Shown: positions 30,958 through 41,061, counted from the first letter of the stretch. The stretch is 64,000 bases of DNA from Kappaphycus alvarezii (GCA_002205965.3 NADL03000096.1:1-64000), one strand, 5' to 3'. Notes: generated from the sequence alone by a model not told the origin. Numbers and translations: made by a program.

Positions 30958-31480
30958 CTAAGCGTTCAGAGCAGGTGACAAGTTCTCCTGTAACGATAGC
31001 AAGAGAGGATGGAGAGCCAGGGCAAAGAACAAGGGACCGAGGGGATCACCTTGCTGAGTGCCCTCTGAACTACGGACATAGTAGGGTCCGAAAGCAAGCT
31101 TTGTAGGAGCATCGTAACAAGAGTGTGCCCACCGTGCGAGGCCTGGGGCATGTGTCTGTACGGCTTCCAGAATGCGCTGGCGGGAGGTGCAATTGAAAGC
31201 GTTGCGAGCATCGGTCTGGACCAAGACGTGATCGTGGAACTCGGATCTCTGGGAAAGACGACGCACAGAAATGAATTATTGCATCGGTGCCGTTCTTGAC
31301 GCCTATCCCGACCTGATGGGGCAGAAGGTAGGAGCGGATGGCGGGGGTGGCTTTGTGTGCCGCGAGCCTAGAAATTAGGCGTCGGTAGAGAAGCCCAACC
31401 GCGATCGGACGGATTCCCCCGTTTGGCTTCGGCAGCGCAGTAAGACGGCCTCCGCAGAAATACGAGCGGCACGCGGCATC
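30958..31480 (-). pseudogene. L1 RT N-terminal part, TAG before YADD
   Basis: YFCGGRLTALPKPNGGIRPI then AVGLLYRRLISRLAAHKATP, a frameshift, RRLSQRSEFHDHVLVQTDAR then NAFNCTSRQRILEAV, and SSEGTQQGDPLGPLFFALAL. The frame ends LNA-TAG (30958-30960), and the next codons encode YADDGNIVL. The TAG therefore replaces the Trp that precedes the active site. Confidence 0.75.
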
Positions 31481-31486
31481 CGATAC

Positions 31487-31650
31487 AAGCCATTCAGTAT
31501 TAAAGACCTTCACATGTATCACACTATAACGTATCACACCCACTGTTTAAAGAGTCTACCTGTTTCAGATTTTCCTATTGAGAGTTGTTACGCGGCAAAA
31601 AAAGTTACTCCATTTCTCATGTGATGATTTCAGATCTAGCCCAAATCAAA
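31487..31650. other. intergenic, upstream of MYB gene
   Basis: Between the truncated L1 end and the MYB promoter. AT-rich, no frame of note; contains a duplicated tatcacac near 31520. Confidence 0.35.
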
Positions 31651-31660
31651 TATATAAATA
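31651..31660 (+). promoter_or_regulatory. TATA box of MYB-like gene
   Basis: tatataaata lies 115 bases before the ATG at 31775, followed by an unremarkable A/C-rich leader ending ccaaaATGaac. The spacing resembles that of the TATTTAAA box and ATG in the acidic-ORF LTRs (about 110 bases). Confidence 0.55.
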
Positions 31661-31774
31661 GGCCTGGTTAACCGTCAAACTCAACTTCCCAGTTTCAACA
31701 AGTTTGTACTCTCAGTCGCTTCCAAACACAACCGCCACAAATCGAACCAACCACGTGCGTAAACCGATCCCAAA

Positions 31775-32605
31775 ATGAACCACAAGCAAACTTCATTCAT
31801 TGCCGAGAATGGGTATCAAGTTGCCGGGCAGTCACCAGCTATCCCAAAGAGACCGGGTGTGTTCGGTCTAGTTGAACCAAATTTATCGCAATATGCGCAT
31901 TTGCAAGGCGATGATGGTTCGTTCCAGTTCGGACCACGACAGTCAAGCTCTAGTGCACTTTCTGCTTTGAACCCTGCTCTGAACAACCAGGAAATCTCGA
32001 TGAGCAAAAGGCAAAGCGGAATGAGCAGTGATAATTTAGCGGCAAAACCAATCGAAGGATATAAGAAATCTTTTCTTGAACCCCCAGTCTATCCGAATCA
32101 TACACGACAACCCGTTCCAAGAGAACAAGCCAACCCACCCGGCTTTCTTTCCCCAAATATTTTGCATTTTCCTCGTCCTGGTGATTCCTCTGTCATTGAA
32201 AAGGCGCGAGATGGTAACTGCACGAAGAGGAACAGTAGCTGCGATAAGAAACAAAAAAATGAAAGCATGGTGAAGAAGCCACGTTACTGGTTGCCAGAGG
32301 AACATGCTAAATTTGTTACTGCTTTGGGTCAGGCTGGAAGACCAGACTATAAGAAAATTTCAAAGGCAGTGAAATCTCGAACACCAGTGCAAACACGTTC
32401 TCATTATCAAAAATATGTGCAAAAAGTAATGAGAGAAGCCGCGAAAACAGCGATAAAACATGCTAACTCAGACACAAGAAGAGACTTGTCACCTGAAATG
32501 AAGCGCGAGCATTACATGGGCATGTCAATTTTGTCCGTTGTTTCTGAGGAACACTTTAACTTGTTTGCAGATGTCAAACCACCTGGAGATGTAAGGAAGG
32601 AATAG
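31775..32605 (+). CDS. single-repeat MYB protein, SHAQKYF-like
   Basis: 276 residues, intronless, complete. Residues ~170-217 form one MYB/SANT repeat: YWLPEEHAKFVTALGQAGRP, then YKKISKAVKSRTPVQTRSHY and QKYVQKV. The third helix TRSHYQKY is a variant of the plant/protist SHA[Q]KYF signature, and the first aromatic position is Trp. Such proteins bind DNA as transcription factors. The N-terminal ~160 residues are Ser/Pro/Gln-rich and probably disordered; a Lys-rich patch DKKQKNESMVKKPR just before the repeat may be a nuclear localisation signal. No repeat of this gene is seen in the window, its codons are undamaged, and it has its own TATA box, so it looks like a genuine host gene surrounded by mobile DNA. 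Which target genes it controls cannot be told. Confidence 0.85.
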   Translation: MNHKQTSFIAENGYQVAGQSPAIPKRPGVFGLVEPNLSQYAHLQGDDGSFQFGPRQSSSSALSALNPALNNQEISMSKRQSGMSSDNLAAKPIEGYKKSFLEPPVYPNHTRQPVPREQANPPGFLSPNILHFPRPGDSSVIEKARDGNCTKRNSSCDKKQKNESMVKKPRYWLPEEHAKFVTALGQAGRPDYKKISKAVKSRTPVQTRSHYQKYVQKVMREAAKTAIKHANSDTRRDLSPEMKREHYMGMSILSVVSEEHFNLFADVKPPGDVRKE

Positions 32606-32999
32606 CGAGTCGAAAAGAATTGACAGTGTAGTATATGTATGTAATCGGTTCACCACAGTATGAGATTTTCTCTTCCTAGCTAGTATATCGGTTTCTTTGA
32701 CTTATGTCATCTATGTTGAATCTTTCTTTCTTTTTCGATGAAAGCGAACGAGAGGGAAAGTATTCAAAGTGGAAAAAAGGAGATGTACTCACAAAAGCGG
32801 GAATGATGGGGTACTTTTCTTCGTCGCCTGACACTTCCAGCGGGGGGATCTAAATAGAGTGACAAAAGCCACGAACACAGATGATCTCAAAAGGTTTGCC
32901 ACGTTTTGAGGATATATTGCAGTGATTGATCTTTATGTGAGGAGTCTTAGGGATGTTTGATTCGGGGGAGGCCGGATTGATTTATTGATTGATTGGCAA
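32606..32999. other. intergenic, downstream of MYB gene
   Basis: No frame of note. Possible 3' UTR just after the stop; no obvious AATAAA. Confidence 0.35.
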
Positions 33000-33085
33000 T
33001 AGGGGAGATGAAAGATTTGGGTGTCTTTACTGGTGGAAGAAATATTCGATCTATCCCAAAGTTTTCAGGACTAACGCAATCGACT
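33000..33085 (-). mobile_element. LINE L2 3'-terminal stub
   Basis: aggggagatgaaagatttgg terminus, then ...cttactggtggaagaaatattcg and gcaatcgact, matching the L2 3' UTR. Ends after ~85 bases. Confidence 0.5.
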
Positions 33086-33472
33086 GGGGAGAGTGATGAC
33101 ACATGATTTAGAAAAGGTTCCCTTTTGTGGTTTCCAGAAGGCTTTTCCCTTCTGGCGGATGAAGCACAATCCGTCGCGAACCGAGCGGATCACTATTATC
33201 CGAAGGCTAAAGCCATCTTTTCTCAAAGACGTGCCGCGTTACAGTTTGCGTCGAACGCGGCAAACCTGTTCACAGTACTGATAGCTGCTGTGTAGCACTT
33301 TCACTCCTCGTTTTACAGTCGATCCTTACCACATAGCTTCCTAGGGCTCTAACTTACTTTTCCATGGCAATAAACGATTTTTACATTTCCCCTTGTACGG
33401 AATTCGTTGGCAGCGCAAAAATCTGAGAAAAAGGAAAGGGTTGCAATGTTCGATAATTTCTGAGAAAGGGGG
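33086..33472. other. no recognisable gene
   Basis: Short frames only. No match to other parts of the window was seen. Confidence 0.3.
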
Positions 33473-33725
33473 AAAGGTTTGGGTGTTTTACTCTTGAAAT
33501 AGAAACGGAAAGGTTCGGGGGGTTTTGATGCAAAGGCACGCTGCAGCAGCCGTCATGTCCAATGCGGCCTGCTTGATGGCTGGCCTGAAGGTAGCATTTT
33601 AGGAAGCGTAGTTCCTTCCCCATTACGCTGTAGGTATACCCTTTTTGAGTCGATTGCGGTTGTCTGGAAAACCATGGGATAGGTCGAAAATATCTTCCAA
33701 CAGTAAAACACCCAAACGTTCCCCC
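33473..33725 (+). mobile_element. LINE L2 3' end, plus orientation
   Basis: Starts with about 35 bases of 3' terminal sequence in the opposite sense (gggggaaaggtttggg...), then codes YGKVRGVLMQRHAAAAVMSN then AACLMAGLKVAF-stop, then the 3' UTR to cccaaacgttcccccc. Forms the left arm of a head-to-head pair with 33726-33925. Confidence 0.65.
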
Positions 33726-34323
33726 CTCTTGAAATATATATCCGATCTATCCCATGGTTTTCAAGACAACCGCAATCGACTCAAAAAGGGTATATCGACA
33801 CATTAATGGGGAAGGAACTACGCTCCCTAAAATGCTACCTTCAGGCCAGTCATCAAGCAGGCCGCATTGGACATGACGGCTGCTGCGGCGTGCCTTTGCA
33901 TCAAAACCCCCCGAACCTTTCCGTACGTCTCCAGTGCCCTTACGGCCACATTACTTGCCACGTCATTTATTACCGCACATGCATCCGGGTGCCACCCTCC
34001 AAGAGTGGAGATTTGCACAGGCACGAGCCTACCTCTGGTGGAGGTCGCGATAAAGGATTGATATCTTCTCTGCTTTGCATTTCGCGCAGCATTCAGAGAG
34101 GACATCGGGTTGAAGGCCCTCACTCTCCTGTTGGAGGGAGCGAGGGGATCCACGAAGGTAACATCAAAAAAGTCGGTCCCTCCGCTGCTTCCCATTGCCT
34201 GTTTGTCTGGTCTCGTGCGGCGGAGACCATGGCGTGGCTCTACGACAGGATGACGAGCAGCTCTTGCCAGGTCTTTCGCAAGAAGGTTTACCTGGCGATC
34301 ATGTCGGTTGATCCTGCGGGCTC
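33726..34323 (-). mobile_element. LINE L2 endonuclease C-terminus and 3' UTR
   Basis: Minus frame 33827-34323 codes RARRINRHDRQVNLLAKDLA, RPDKQAMGSSGGTDFFDVTF then VDPLAPSNRR, LGGWHPDACAVINDVASNVA and the C-terminus AACLMTGLKVAF. PD...FFDVTF is the nuclease core. Split at 34323 by the LTR 34324-35414; the upstream part continues at 35415. Confidence 0.7.
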
Positions 34324-35414
34324 TGTCGGAACGAAAAAGGTCCTCTTCGCATCTTGAAATCCGTCTTTGACCAATCGTCCTACCTTTGTCTTCCCAAGAC
34401 AATTTCTGAATATCTTTTTTCTTTATGAATCCAAATTCACTGTACAACTCCATTTTCTATTTTATGTTTGAATATTTGGTCCTCCCCCTTCAAAGAGACG
34501 CCTTTCAATTCGTGGTCTTTTCGCCCCCCAAATTCAGTTCCGATATTTTATCACGCAGATTTTTATGATGTCCCCGAATTCATGCAAATCTAAGGCCGCA
34601 GTATCGCCTTTTTTTTGACCAAGGCCATGATCTTTACCAAAGACATGCCCCTATTTAAAGTGCTATAGCATTGTCGCTGAAGCATCACTACTACCACCAA
34701 CAATTTGATAAGCTGATTACCCTTTCTGTCAACATCCGCAACCCCGCTCACCCCTTTTCCAGAAATATGACGTCAACTCGCCCCTCTGTCCCTATCTCCA
34801 AAAACCGCCCTTCTCGTCCCATCACGGGCCTCCGTCTCGCCGCCTACGGGCCAAACGATGCCGACGACTACATCCAGCGGCAAACTAAGAACAAAATCAT
34901 CGAGTTCGTTGGCCGCCTCTTCATAGAAGAAGAGGCGAGGGAGGTAAGTGAGGATGAGACTGAGAAAGTCGAGGAGGAGAGCGGGGAGTCCTTCGAGGAA
35001 TGGTTAGCCCCTGAGCTAGTGTATAAGACTCAGGAGAAGGATGGGGAGGAAGACGAGGAAGACTAGGAAGGCGAGGAAGACGAGGAAGACGAGGAAGACG
35101 AGGAGGAGGCAGAAGATGAGGATGATGAGGACGAGGACGAGGAAGAGGTGGATGAGGGAACAGAGGGCATGGAAAGTGTTGGACTGGTGGGCCCTGGACT
35201 GGAGAGTATGGAAAAAGTTGTGCCGACGCTGGAACCGGATGGAGATATCTTTAGTAGTTTAGATATATCCCAGGAGGGAATATAGAGCTATGAGCCGTTC
35301 GCAGATATTTGTGGGGACTGCTTGGACAGCATGGATATCCACGGTAGCACTTTTGTCGCTTGCGACACCTCCTTTTTGGGGTATATATCTTCTCCCGACG
35401 ATTTACCCCTATCA
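34324..35414 (+). mobile_element. solo acidic-ORF LTR, subfamily B, duplication GGCTC
   Basis: Starts TGTCGGAACG, ends TTACCCCTATCA. GGCTC flanks it at 34319-34323 and 35415-35419. Its first ~380 bases match the copies at window start and 61313 rather than subfamily A, while the reading frame and the 3' end match A. TATA tatttaaagtg at 34653. About 390 bases between the frame's end and the cggtagcac block, including the second TATA, are deleted, giving 1091 bp. Confidence 0.85.
34767..35342 (+). pseudogene. LTR-encoded acidic protein, two nonsense codons only
   Basis: ATG 34767 (aaATGac) starts MTSTRPSVPISKNRPSRPIT, then YGPNDADDYIQR, IIEFVGRLFIEEEAREV, EEWLAPELVYK and a long Glu/Asp run. 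TAG interrupts at 35064 and again at 35283 (both GAG in other copies), yet the frame is otherwise continuous from Met to the DICGDCLDSMDI block, with no indel in the 500 bases between. The C-terminal FGSDLENGK is removed by the deletion that follows. Confidence 0.75.
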
Positions 35415-36108
35415 GGCTCCATGAAAGCAGTACATGAGATGATCGCCATGCACATCGAGTGTGTCCGGGCAATTCCGTCTCCGGCATGGCGTTCCAGGGT
35501 GAAAAGTGGGACTTGATAGTAGTATTGAAGCCACACCGAGAATTCTCGAGGATCAATTCTTGTCTGTAGTCCGGGGCATGAGGGACAATACACCCATTCC
35601 TTAGCTCCCGGGAGAGCCATAGACGCGCGAAACGCCTGCCTCCTCGAATCCCGAAGAGGAATTCGTTCTCGCACTGCTTCATGGATTGTGTCCGTCAGCG
35701 TCTTTTGCGATGGTGTCTTTTGCGAGCAAATTACACTGAACGGGATAATCCTAGACGGCAGGCAAGAGGTCGACCACCTCCAATGGGCGTCTGCAGCTGC
35801 TTCGTATGTTCCCAGCTCCTTAATAGGATTTGGGAGCAAGGTCTTGCAAAGCTTGCTGGATGATGAGCTTGAAGCCAAGAACGCCGCAGCCGCGATGTTC
35901 TTCGCGGAGGTGAGTCCGATCCCAAGAGATGGGTTTTTCTTGTATTTTCTAGTGAATTTCTTTTCTTACTGTAAAGAACCGATTGCACTCGCATCTTGGA
36001 TTGTCGAAGCCCCGATCACACCGCTCGCAAAGAACGACATAATGCCTGGCCCCGTTACAGTGGGAAGGCTTTTAGCAGGTTATTGAGCAACTGCAATCCA
36101 AGGCTGGT
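35415..36108 (-). pseudogene. LINE L2, upstream part of endonuclease region
   Basis: Continuation of 33726-34323 on the far side of the LTR. Minus frame 35415-35878 (about 155 residues) includes GAKEWVYCPSCPGLQTRIDP then REFSVWLQYYYQVPLFTLER and HAGDGIARTHSMC. This is where the zinc box and RT thumb of L1 lie. At 35965-36085, a plus-strand frame gives LASWIVEAPITPLAKNDIMP then GPVTVGR, an RT N-terminal fragment of opposite orientation. Confidence 0.55.
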
Positions 36109-36535
36109 TGAAACAAAGAGGGATGCAGCCGGGGCGCTGCTAAAGGAACAGTAGAGGCGATGGTAAAGGGTTTCAGAAAGTTGGGGGCAAAGGGTTTTTG
36201 GAGTGTACCTGGATTCCCACAAGAATACAGATGAGCCCCCCCTTTTATAGACAGTACGGTAGCTCTACTCTAGAAATTATATACTTTGTTAGCTCAGTAG
36301 AACTTACTAGAAAGTAGAGGTGTAACTATAGAATTGTACTATCTAGAATATAACTACGTAAATAAAACGATGACGTGGGGCTCCACGTCAAATAAAAACA
36401 TTGAAGGAAAATCAAATTTCTAAAATCATTCAAGACAGTACAGTTTCTCTGTTACACCACTGTGTAATAGAGAACTGGAATAGCGACAGCGAACAAGTCT
36501 CTATTACACAGTGGTGTAACAGAGACATTGTTACA
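36109..36535 (-). repeat. chromovirus LTR, inverted copy
   Basis: 427 bp; minus strand begins TGTTACAATG and ends GTTTCA. Contains the same 28-bp inverted repeat as 22252-22331, undamaged. Polypurine tract at 36536-36552. Confidence 0.8.
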
Positions 36536-37444
36536 CTATTCCCTCCCCCGGACTGTTGACGTCCTCGTCAATGATACTGCGGGAGTATATGTGTTTCCGA
36601 ATATACTCTTGGAAAGCTTCCGTTACTACAGCAGATCCATCTTCCGTAACATCAACAAAGTCCTTTGTTGGTTGCCACTCCGCCTCATGACGTGGCACAC
36701 CACGCATCAAAACCAAGAACTTGAAACCGCGTCAACCTTTTTGTGATCCAAGATAACCTCAACTTCCTGTTCTGGTCCATCAGGCAGTTCAAGCGGTGCA
36801 GGTGCAGGAGGAATGGGCAAAGCAATGTCATCGGCTGCTCCAAATGTGGTGTGGTGTGAATGATATGAATGACTGGATGGATTCTAAAATGAGCAGGGAG
36901 ATCCAGTCGAACAGCATTCTTACCAATTATCTCCTTAACCACAAATGGCCCATACTGCGCACCAAGCTTTTTAGAATCCTGGGACCTAGAATAAACATCG
37001 TAAACAACGAACGATTGATCCATAGCTTTGAACCGACTTTATAATCTGGAACCTTGTATCGCCTTGAAGCATATGCAGCTTGCCGAGCTTTTGCCACTTT
37101 GTAGGCAAATTGCGCATCCTCAAGAGAAACCTTGAGCTTGGCACGAAAGTCGTCCAAACTCTGAAGAGGTATGCTGCTGCTAGCCAAGAAGTCCAATGGC
37201 GATTTAGGTGTCCATCCAAGTCCAGCTCAAATGGTGACATACCCAGATCATCGCTCACAGCCGAGTTGTACGCAAATTCTGCAGAAGGAAGCAGTTCATC
37301 CCAGTCATCCTGATGATACGAGCAATAGCAACGGAGATAGTTCTCGATCATCCTATTCATAATCTCGGAAGCACCATCTGTTTGTGGGTGTCTACTTGTA
37401 GACATTCTTAATTTACCCCACAAAGATTCATCAGTGTCTTCCAA
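36531..37444 (-). pseudogene. chromovirus integrase second half and chromodomain
   Basis: STSRHPQTDGASEIMNRMIE has the catalytic Glu; SAEFAYNSAVSDDLGMSPFE retains Ser where the left copy has TAG. The GPY/F module (GPFVVKEIIGKN) and chromodomain segment (VPRHEAEWQPTKDF) follow in two other frames. Confidence 0.75.
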
Positions 37445-38128
37445 AACTTTGAAATGAACTTGCTGTCCCTATCTGAAGTCACATCATCCGGCAACCCGTG
37501 GTTCTTGAAGATGTTCGCGAAGAAGTCTCGAGCCGTGTCCTCAGCAGTATCTGATGTTTTAGATTTCAGAAAATGGACTCGACGAGTAAGTCGATCAACC
37601 CAAGTCGTGATCGCATCATGACCGCTCCTCGTCAGGGGTAGCCTCACAATGAAATCTGTAGCTAATGATCCCCATCTGCGGTCAGGCAATTCCAGTGACA
37701 TTGGATCAGTCAACTTTTTTTGATTAGAGTCCTTATACTGCTGACACGTGAGACATCCTTCACAATACTTTCGAACATCCCGGCTCTTATGTTTCCAATG
37801 GAAGTTATCCAATCTGGACAGTGTCTTCGCAAATTTAAAATATGTCCACCAACTTTCGAGCGTGAGCAATTTGCAAAATATCCGAAACTGACCTTCTTGG
37901 TACGCACAACTTTCCATTGTAAAACAGCCTCGAACCATCTTTTCGGAACATCGGCAGAATTCTTTCAAGTTTCTGCTTCTGAACCGTATCCTCAGGCCAC
38001 TCTCCTTCCATGGCTTTTACGACTGGACCAAAGAACTGGTCGTCATCATACCGAGGAATGATCTGATCAACATCAAGGTAGGGAACTTCAACGTCATTCA
38101 CTGAGACGTCACGATCTCCTCTCGTCAC
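37408..38128 (-). pseudogene. chromovirus integrase N-terminal half
   Basis: Frames give KSRDVRKYCEGCLTCQQYKD, WGSLATDFIVRLPLTRSGHD and PDDVTSDRDSKFISKFWKTL with two catalytic Asp residues; DRDSKF is intact, unlike the left copy. Confidence 0.75.
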
Positions 38129-39342
38129 GTGTGGAGCTCGGATAATGCGTCTCCTAAGACGTGAATTCTTCCAGGCTTCAGTGTGATGGGAAAGATTCCG
38201 AAGTTACCGAGAGTTTCCAACCAACGAGCTTCTTTCCGACTCAGTTTCGGTTTTGTGAAGAAGCTCTTAAGCACCTGGTTGTCTGTGAAAATCTCAAATC
38301 AGAACCTTCAAGATAGTACCTGAATCTTCCCAGAAAATTAATCAAAGCCAGAAGCTCTCTGTCATTTGCAGTGTAGTCCGACTCAGTTGGTGAAAGTTTC
38401 TTTGAATAGAAAGAAATTACACGATCCTTCCATTCTCATCCAACTGTGTTAGAGTTCCACCGACAGCAAGCTGTGAAGCATCTACATGACCACGAAATGG
38501 CTTTTTCCAATTAGGAGCACTAAGATTGGAGCCAATGTCATCGCTTCCTTTAGCTTCTGGAAAGCTTTATCACACTGTTGATCCCATTTCCCTATACCTC
38601 GACCTTTCTTTGTCAGATCTGTGAGAGGTGCAGCAATTGCAGAGAACTTCGGAATGAACCTACGGAAAAACTGTATATAGACCTAAGAAACTTCTCAACT
38701 CCGTTAGAGATTCAGGTTTCGGCCAAGTTTGTAGCTTCGACCTTCTCAGGATTGACACGAATGCCGTCCTTCCCGACTATTAAACCCAAAAACTCCAGCT
38801 CAGTCTGAAAGAAAGAGCATTTCTTCGGAGAGATGTACAGCTTGTGATCCTTAAGTCTCTTTAATACAATTTCCAGATGTTCGTAATGTTCTTCCTCATT
38901 CTTACTGAATATAAGAAGATCATCCATATAGACAACCAAGAAGACATCGATGCAATCATAGAAGATCTGGTTCATCAAAGTTTGGAACGTAGCAGGAGCG
39001 TTGCAAAGTCCCATTGGCATAACAAGATATTCAAATTGCCCATACTTTGTATTGAACGCAGTCTTTTCGATGTCCTCGGTTTCACCCTTATCTGATGGAA
39101 TCCGTTTTCAGATCAAGCTTGGAGAAAAATCTCGCATCTCCAAGTCGATCGAACATTTCATCAGAACGAGGGAGTGGAGCATTATTCTTTTTGGTGATGC
39201 GATTCAAAGCGCGATAATCGACAACACCTCTAAGTTTTCCATCCTTTCTTTCACAAAGAAAAGTGGTGCTCCATATGGCGATTTACTGGACCTGATCTTC
39301 CCTTTCCTCAAAGAGACTCGACGTACTCTTTTGCTGCCCTAA
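38129..39342 (-). pseudogene. chromovirus RT and RNase H
   Basis: The clean frame 38712-39020 has MPMGLCNAPATFQTLMNQIF, VVYMDDLLIFSK and LEFLGLIVGKDGIRVNPEKV. RNase H (38130-38530) and the RT N-terminus (39020-39342) are in other frames because of small indels. Confidence 0.75.
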
Positions 39343-39412
39343 GTTCGGATGGGACAACTGGAATAAAGGTCGATGAGGTGCCTTTGCTCCTTCCTCCACT
39401 TTGATCTCATGA

Positions 39413-40041
39413 TCAACTGATCGAATCGGAGGAAGCCTCTTGGCAATTCATCCTGAAAGACCTCTTTAAATTATCCAGTAATCTGCTCAGTCTTCCATCG
39501 AACTTTGAATCTGTCACTCCTCTCATACTGTGAACTTCAAGTAACTGAAATACTTCGAAGTCACCCCCATGCCTCAGCATTCGTCTAAATTTCTTCACTC
39601 CCAAATTGGACATATCAGAACGGGTTTCGTTATCTGGATCAATCACTGTAATGGAAGCATCTTTCACCATCACAATCCGTTTCCGATAGTCGACACGTGG
39701 ATTGTGGGCAACATGCCACGGCATTCCCAATAGAACATCATACCTGGTTTGGGACACAGCCCAACTAGAAGTATATTTATGTTCGCGTAATGCTATAGTT
39801 CCGTTGGAAATGATCTCAGATACTTCCGCAGTAACTCCCTTCTGTGAATATCAAACAATGACTCGTTCACGCCGAATCTCAAACAAGTTCCTATTTCGCT
39901 TCAGGAACTCGGTTGAAACCACGTTTGTATTGCATCCATCGTCTTTTAGTACTTCGACTGCTATTCCATTCAGTCCACCTTCAAGTACTAACAAAGGCTC
40001 CACTGGTATAGGTTCATCAGTGGGGATGCTGTCATCATGAC
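39413..40041 (-). pseudogene. chromovirus protease region
   Basis: SQTRYDVLLGMPWHVAHNPR then VDYRKRIVMVKD in frame (39413-39757). Upstream, KDDGCNTNVVSTEF-like codons carry the D-D-G active-site box. Ends at 40041 in the segment before the box. Confidence 0.7.
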
Positions 40042-40347
40042 TAGAGGCTGTATTTAGCCCGGATAGAGGTGAGAGACGTTGAGATCAAGGGCGATATGTC
40101 AAAGCAATCACCGAGGAGGAGGCGGAGAAGTGGGTAGGAGAAGAGAACAGAGCCAGCATAGCATGCGTCTGCCATGGTTTCGGTTTGTGGAACTTCGAGC
40201 CCTCCCATACGAAGTGGAAGCTGGGCGGTGAGCCAGGCACTGTGTGGGAGACGACGGTGCATGTCTTCGAACACCCTTCGCATTCCAGAGTCAAAGATTT
40301 GGGCGCCGGAAAGAGTGAGATGCGGCGGGGTGCAGCGAAGAACATAG
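40042..40347 (-). pseudogene. LINE L4 thumb fragment (left of solo LTR)
   Basis: MRRVFEDMHRRLPHSAWLTA then QLPLRMGGLEVPQTETMADA and CYAGSV is the L4 counterpart of L1's LPFSMGGLGLLQTSDITDAA-YAAS. Cut by the chromovirus junction at 40041 and by the LTR at 40348. Confidence 0.65.
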
Positions 40348-40583
40348 TGTTAGGCGCGTGCTGATACGAACGTACTTTTTGTCACTGTCATCGACAGGCT
40401 TTTAGTTTACTGTACTACCTCCCCTTGTCCAAAATTGCTTATAGTTCCGGTCCTTCCTCGTCCTTCGAGCGCCTTGCTTATCATTACCGCGGTCCTCTCC
40501 AAATTTACTTCCAATTTATCTAGATATTTTTATACTGTATCTACCCCTCTGAATAGATCACGAATCAAGTTCTATTCCCCTTT

Positions 40584-41061
40584 TGTCATGCATAACGAAT
40601 ACATCCACGTATGCACTAATTTGAAATAGCGGTTAACATTCTAGGTTTTTATTTTAGATTTACTAGATTTCCATTCTCTTTAATTTGATAGGCTAGTATG
40701 TATTTCTACTGCTGACTCAGCAGTTCCACACTCTCTGTGCTTCTCTAGTCTGTAAAAACCGGACCTGACCCGACTTCTGGGTCAGCCACCGACTGCACCT
40801 TTGGTCAGAGTAAAGACGTGGCTGCGACAAGTATTGAACGTTCTTTTTCTTTATCTTTCTATTCATCGTTCTATCTTCAACTTTCTCAACAACCTCCCGA
40901 AGAAGTGGTCGGCTGCCATCCCTTACGCGGTCTACCAGCAGAAGACGAACAAGGCAACAGCTGTGCTCAACGATCTATCTTTCACCGTTAGCTCTACTAC
41001 GAAAACATCTCAAGTACAAGCATCCCCATCGACTAGCAGACTCGTGAATCAACACGCAACA
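40584..41061. mobile_element. 478-bp solo LTR nested in the acidic-ORF LTR, duplication CCTTT
   Basis: Starts TGTCATGC and ends ACGCAACA, with CCTTT on both sides (40579-40583 and 41062-41066). It interrupts a segment that is continuous in all other copies (ctattcccctttt...acttacctcctcc). Contains no long frame and matches nothing else in the window; family unknown, perhaps copia. Strand cannot be told. Confidence 0.8.

Larger units (their letters stand above)
29325..31486 (-). mobile_element. LINE L1, 5'-truncated
   Basis: 3' terminus gtggtaaatctttacgggtt (about 29325) as in the copies at 9506 and 58590. Encodes RT from the KPNGGIRPIAVG block through thumb, zinc box and endonuclease. The 5' end stops at about 31486 within RT (YFCGGRLTAL). 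About 97% identical by eye to the plus-strand copy 46518-58590. Confidence 0.8.
36109..40041 (-). mobile_element. Ty3/gypsy chromovirus, right (inverted) copy
   Basis: Carries the same genes as 18720-22667 in inverted orientation. LTR at 36109-36535, pol 36531-39757, gag-protease junction to 40041, where it stops abruptly inside the protease leader and joins LINE L4. Frames are broken by small indels, but it keeps sense codons at both positions where the left copy has TAG. Confidence 0.85.

Noticed and set aside
33473..33725. Short inverted-repeat DNA transposon (MITE) with GGAAAGGTT...ends
   Set aside because: The apparent left terminal repeat (cggaaaggttcggggg) is coding sequence of the L2 endonuclease (YGKVRGVLM), and the right end is the L2 3' UTR. 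Multiple copies differ in 5' extent, as LINE truncations do.
35041..35262. Arg/Lys-rich 73-residue protein
   Set aside because: It is the acidic gaggaagac tract of the LTR frame read in another frame; the acidic frame is the conserved one. The same holds for 7311-7562.
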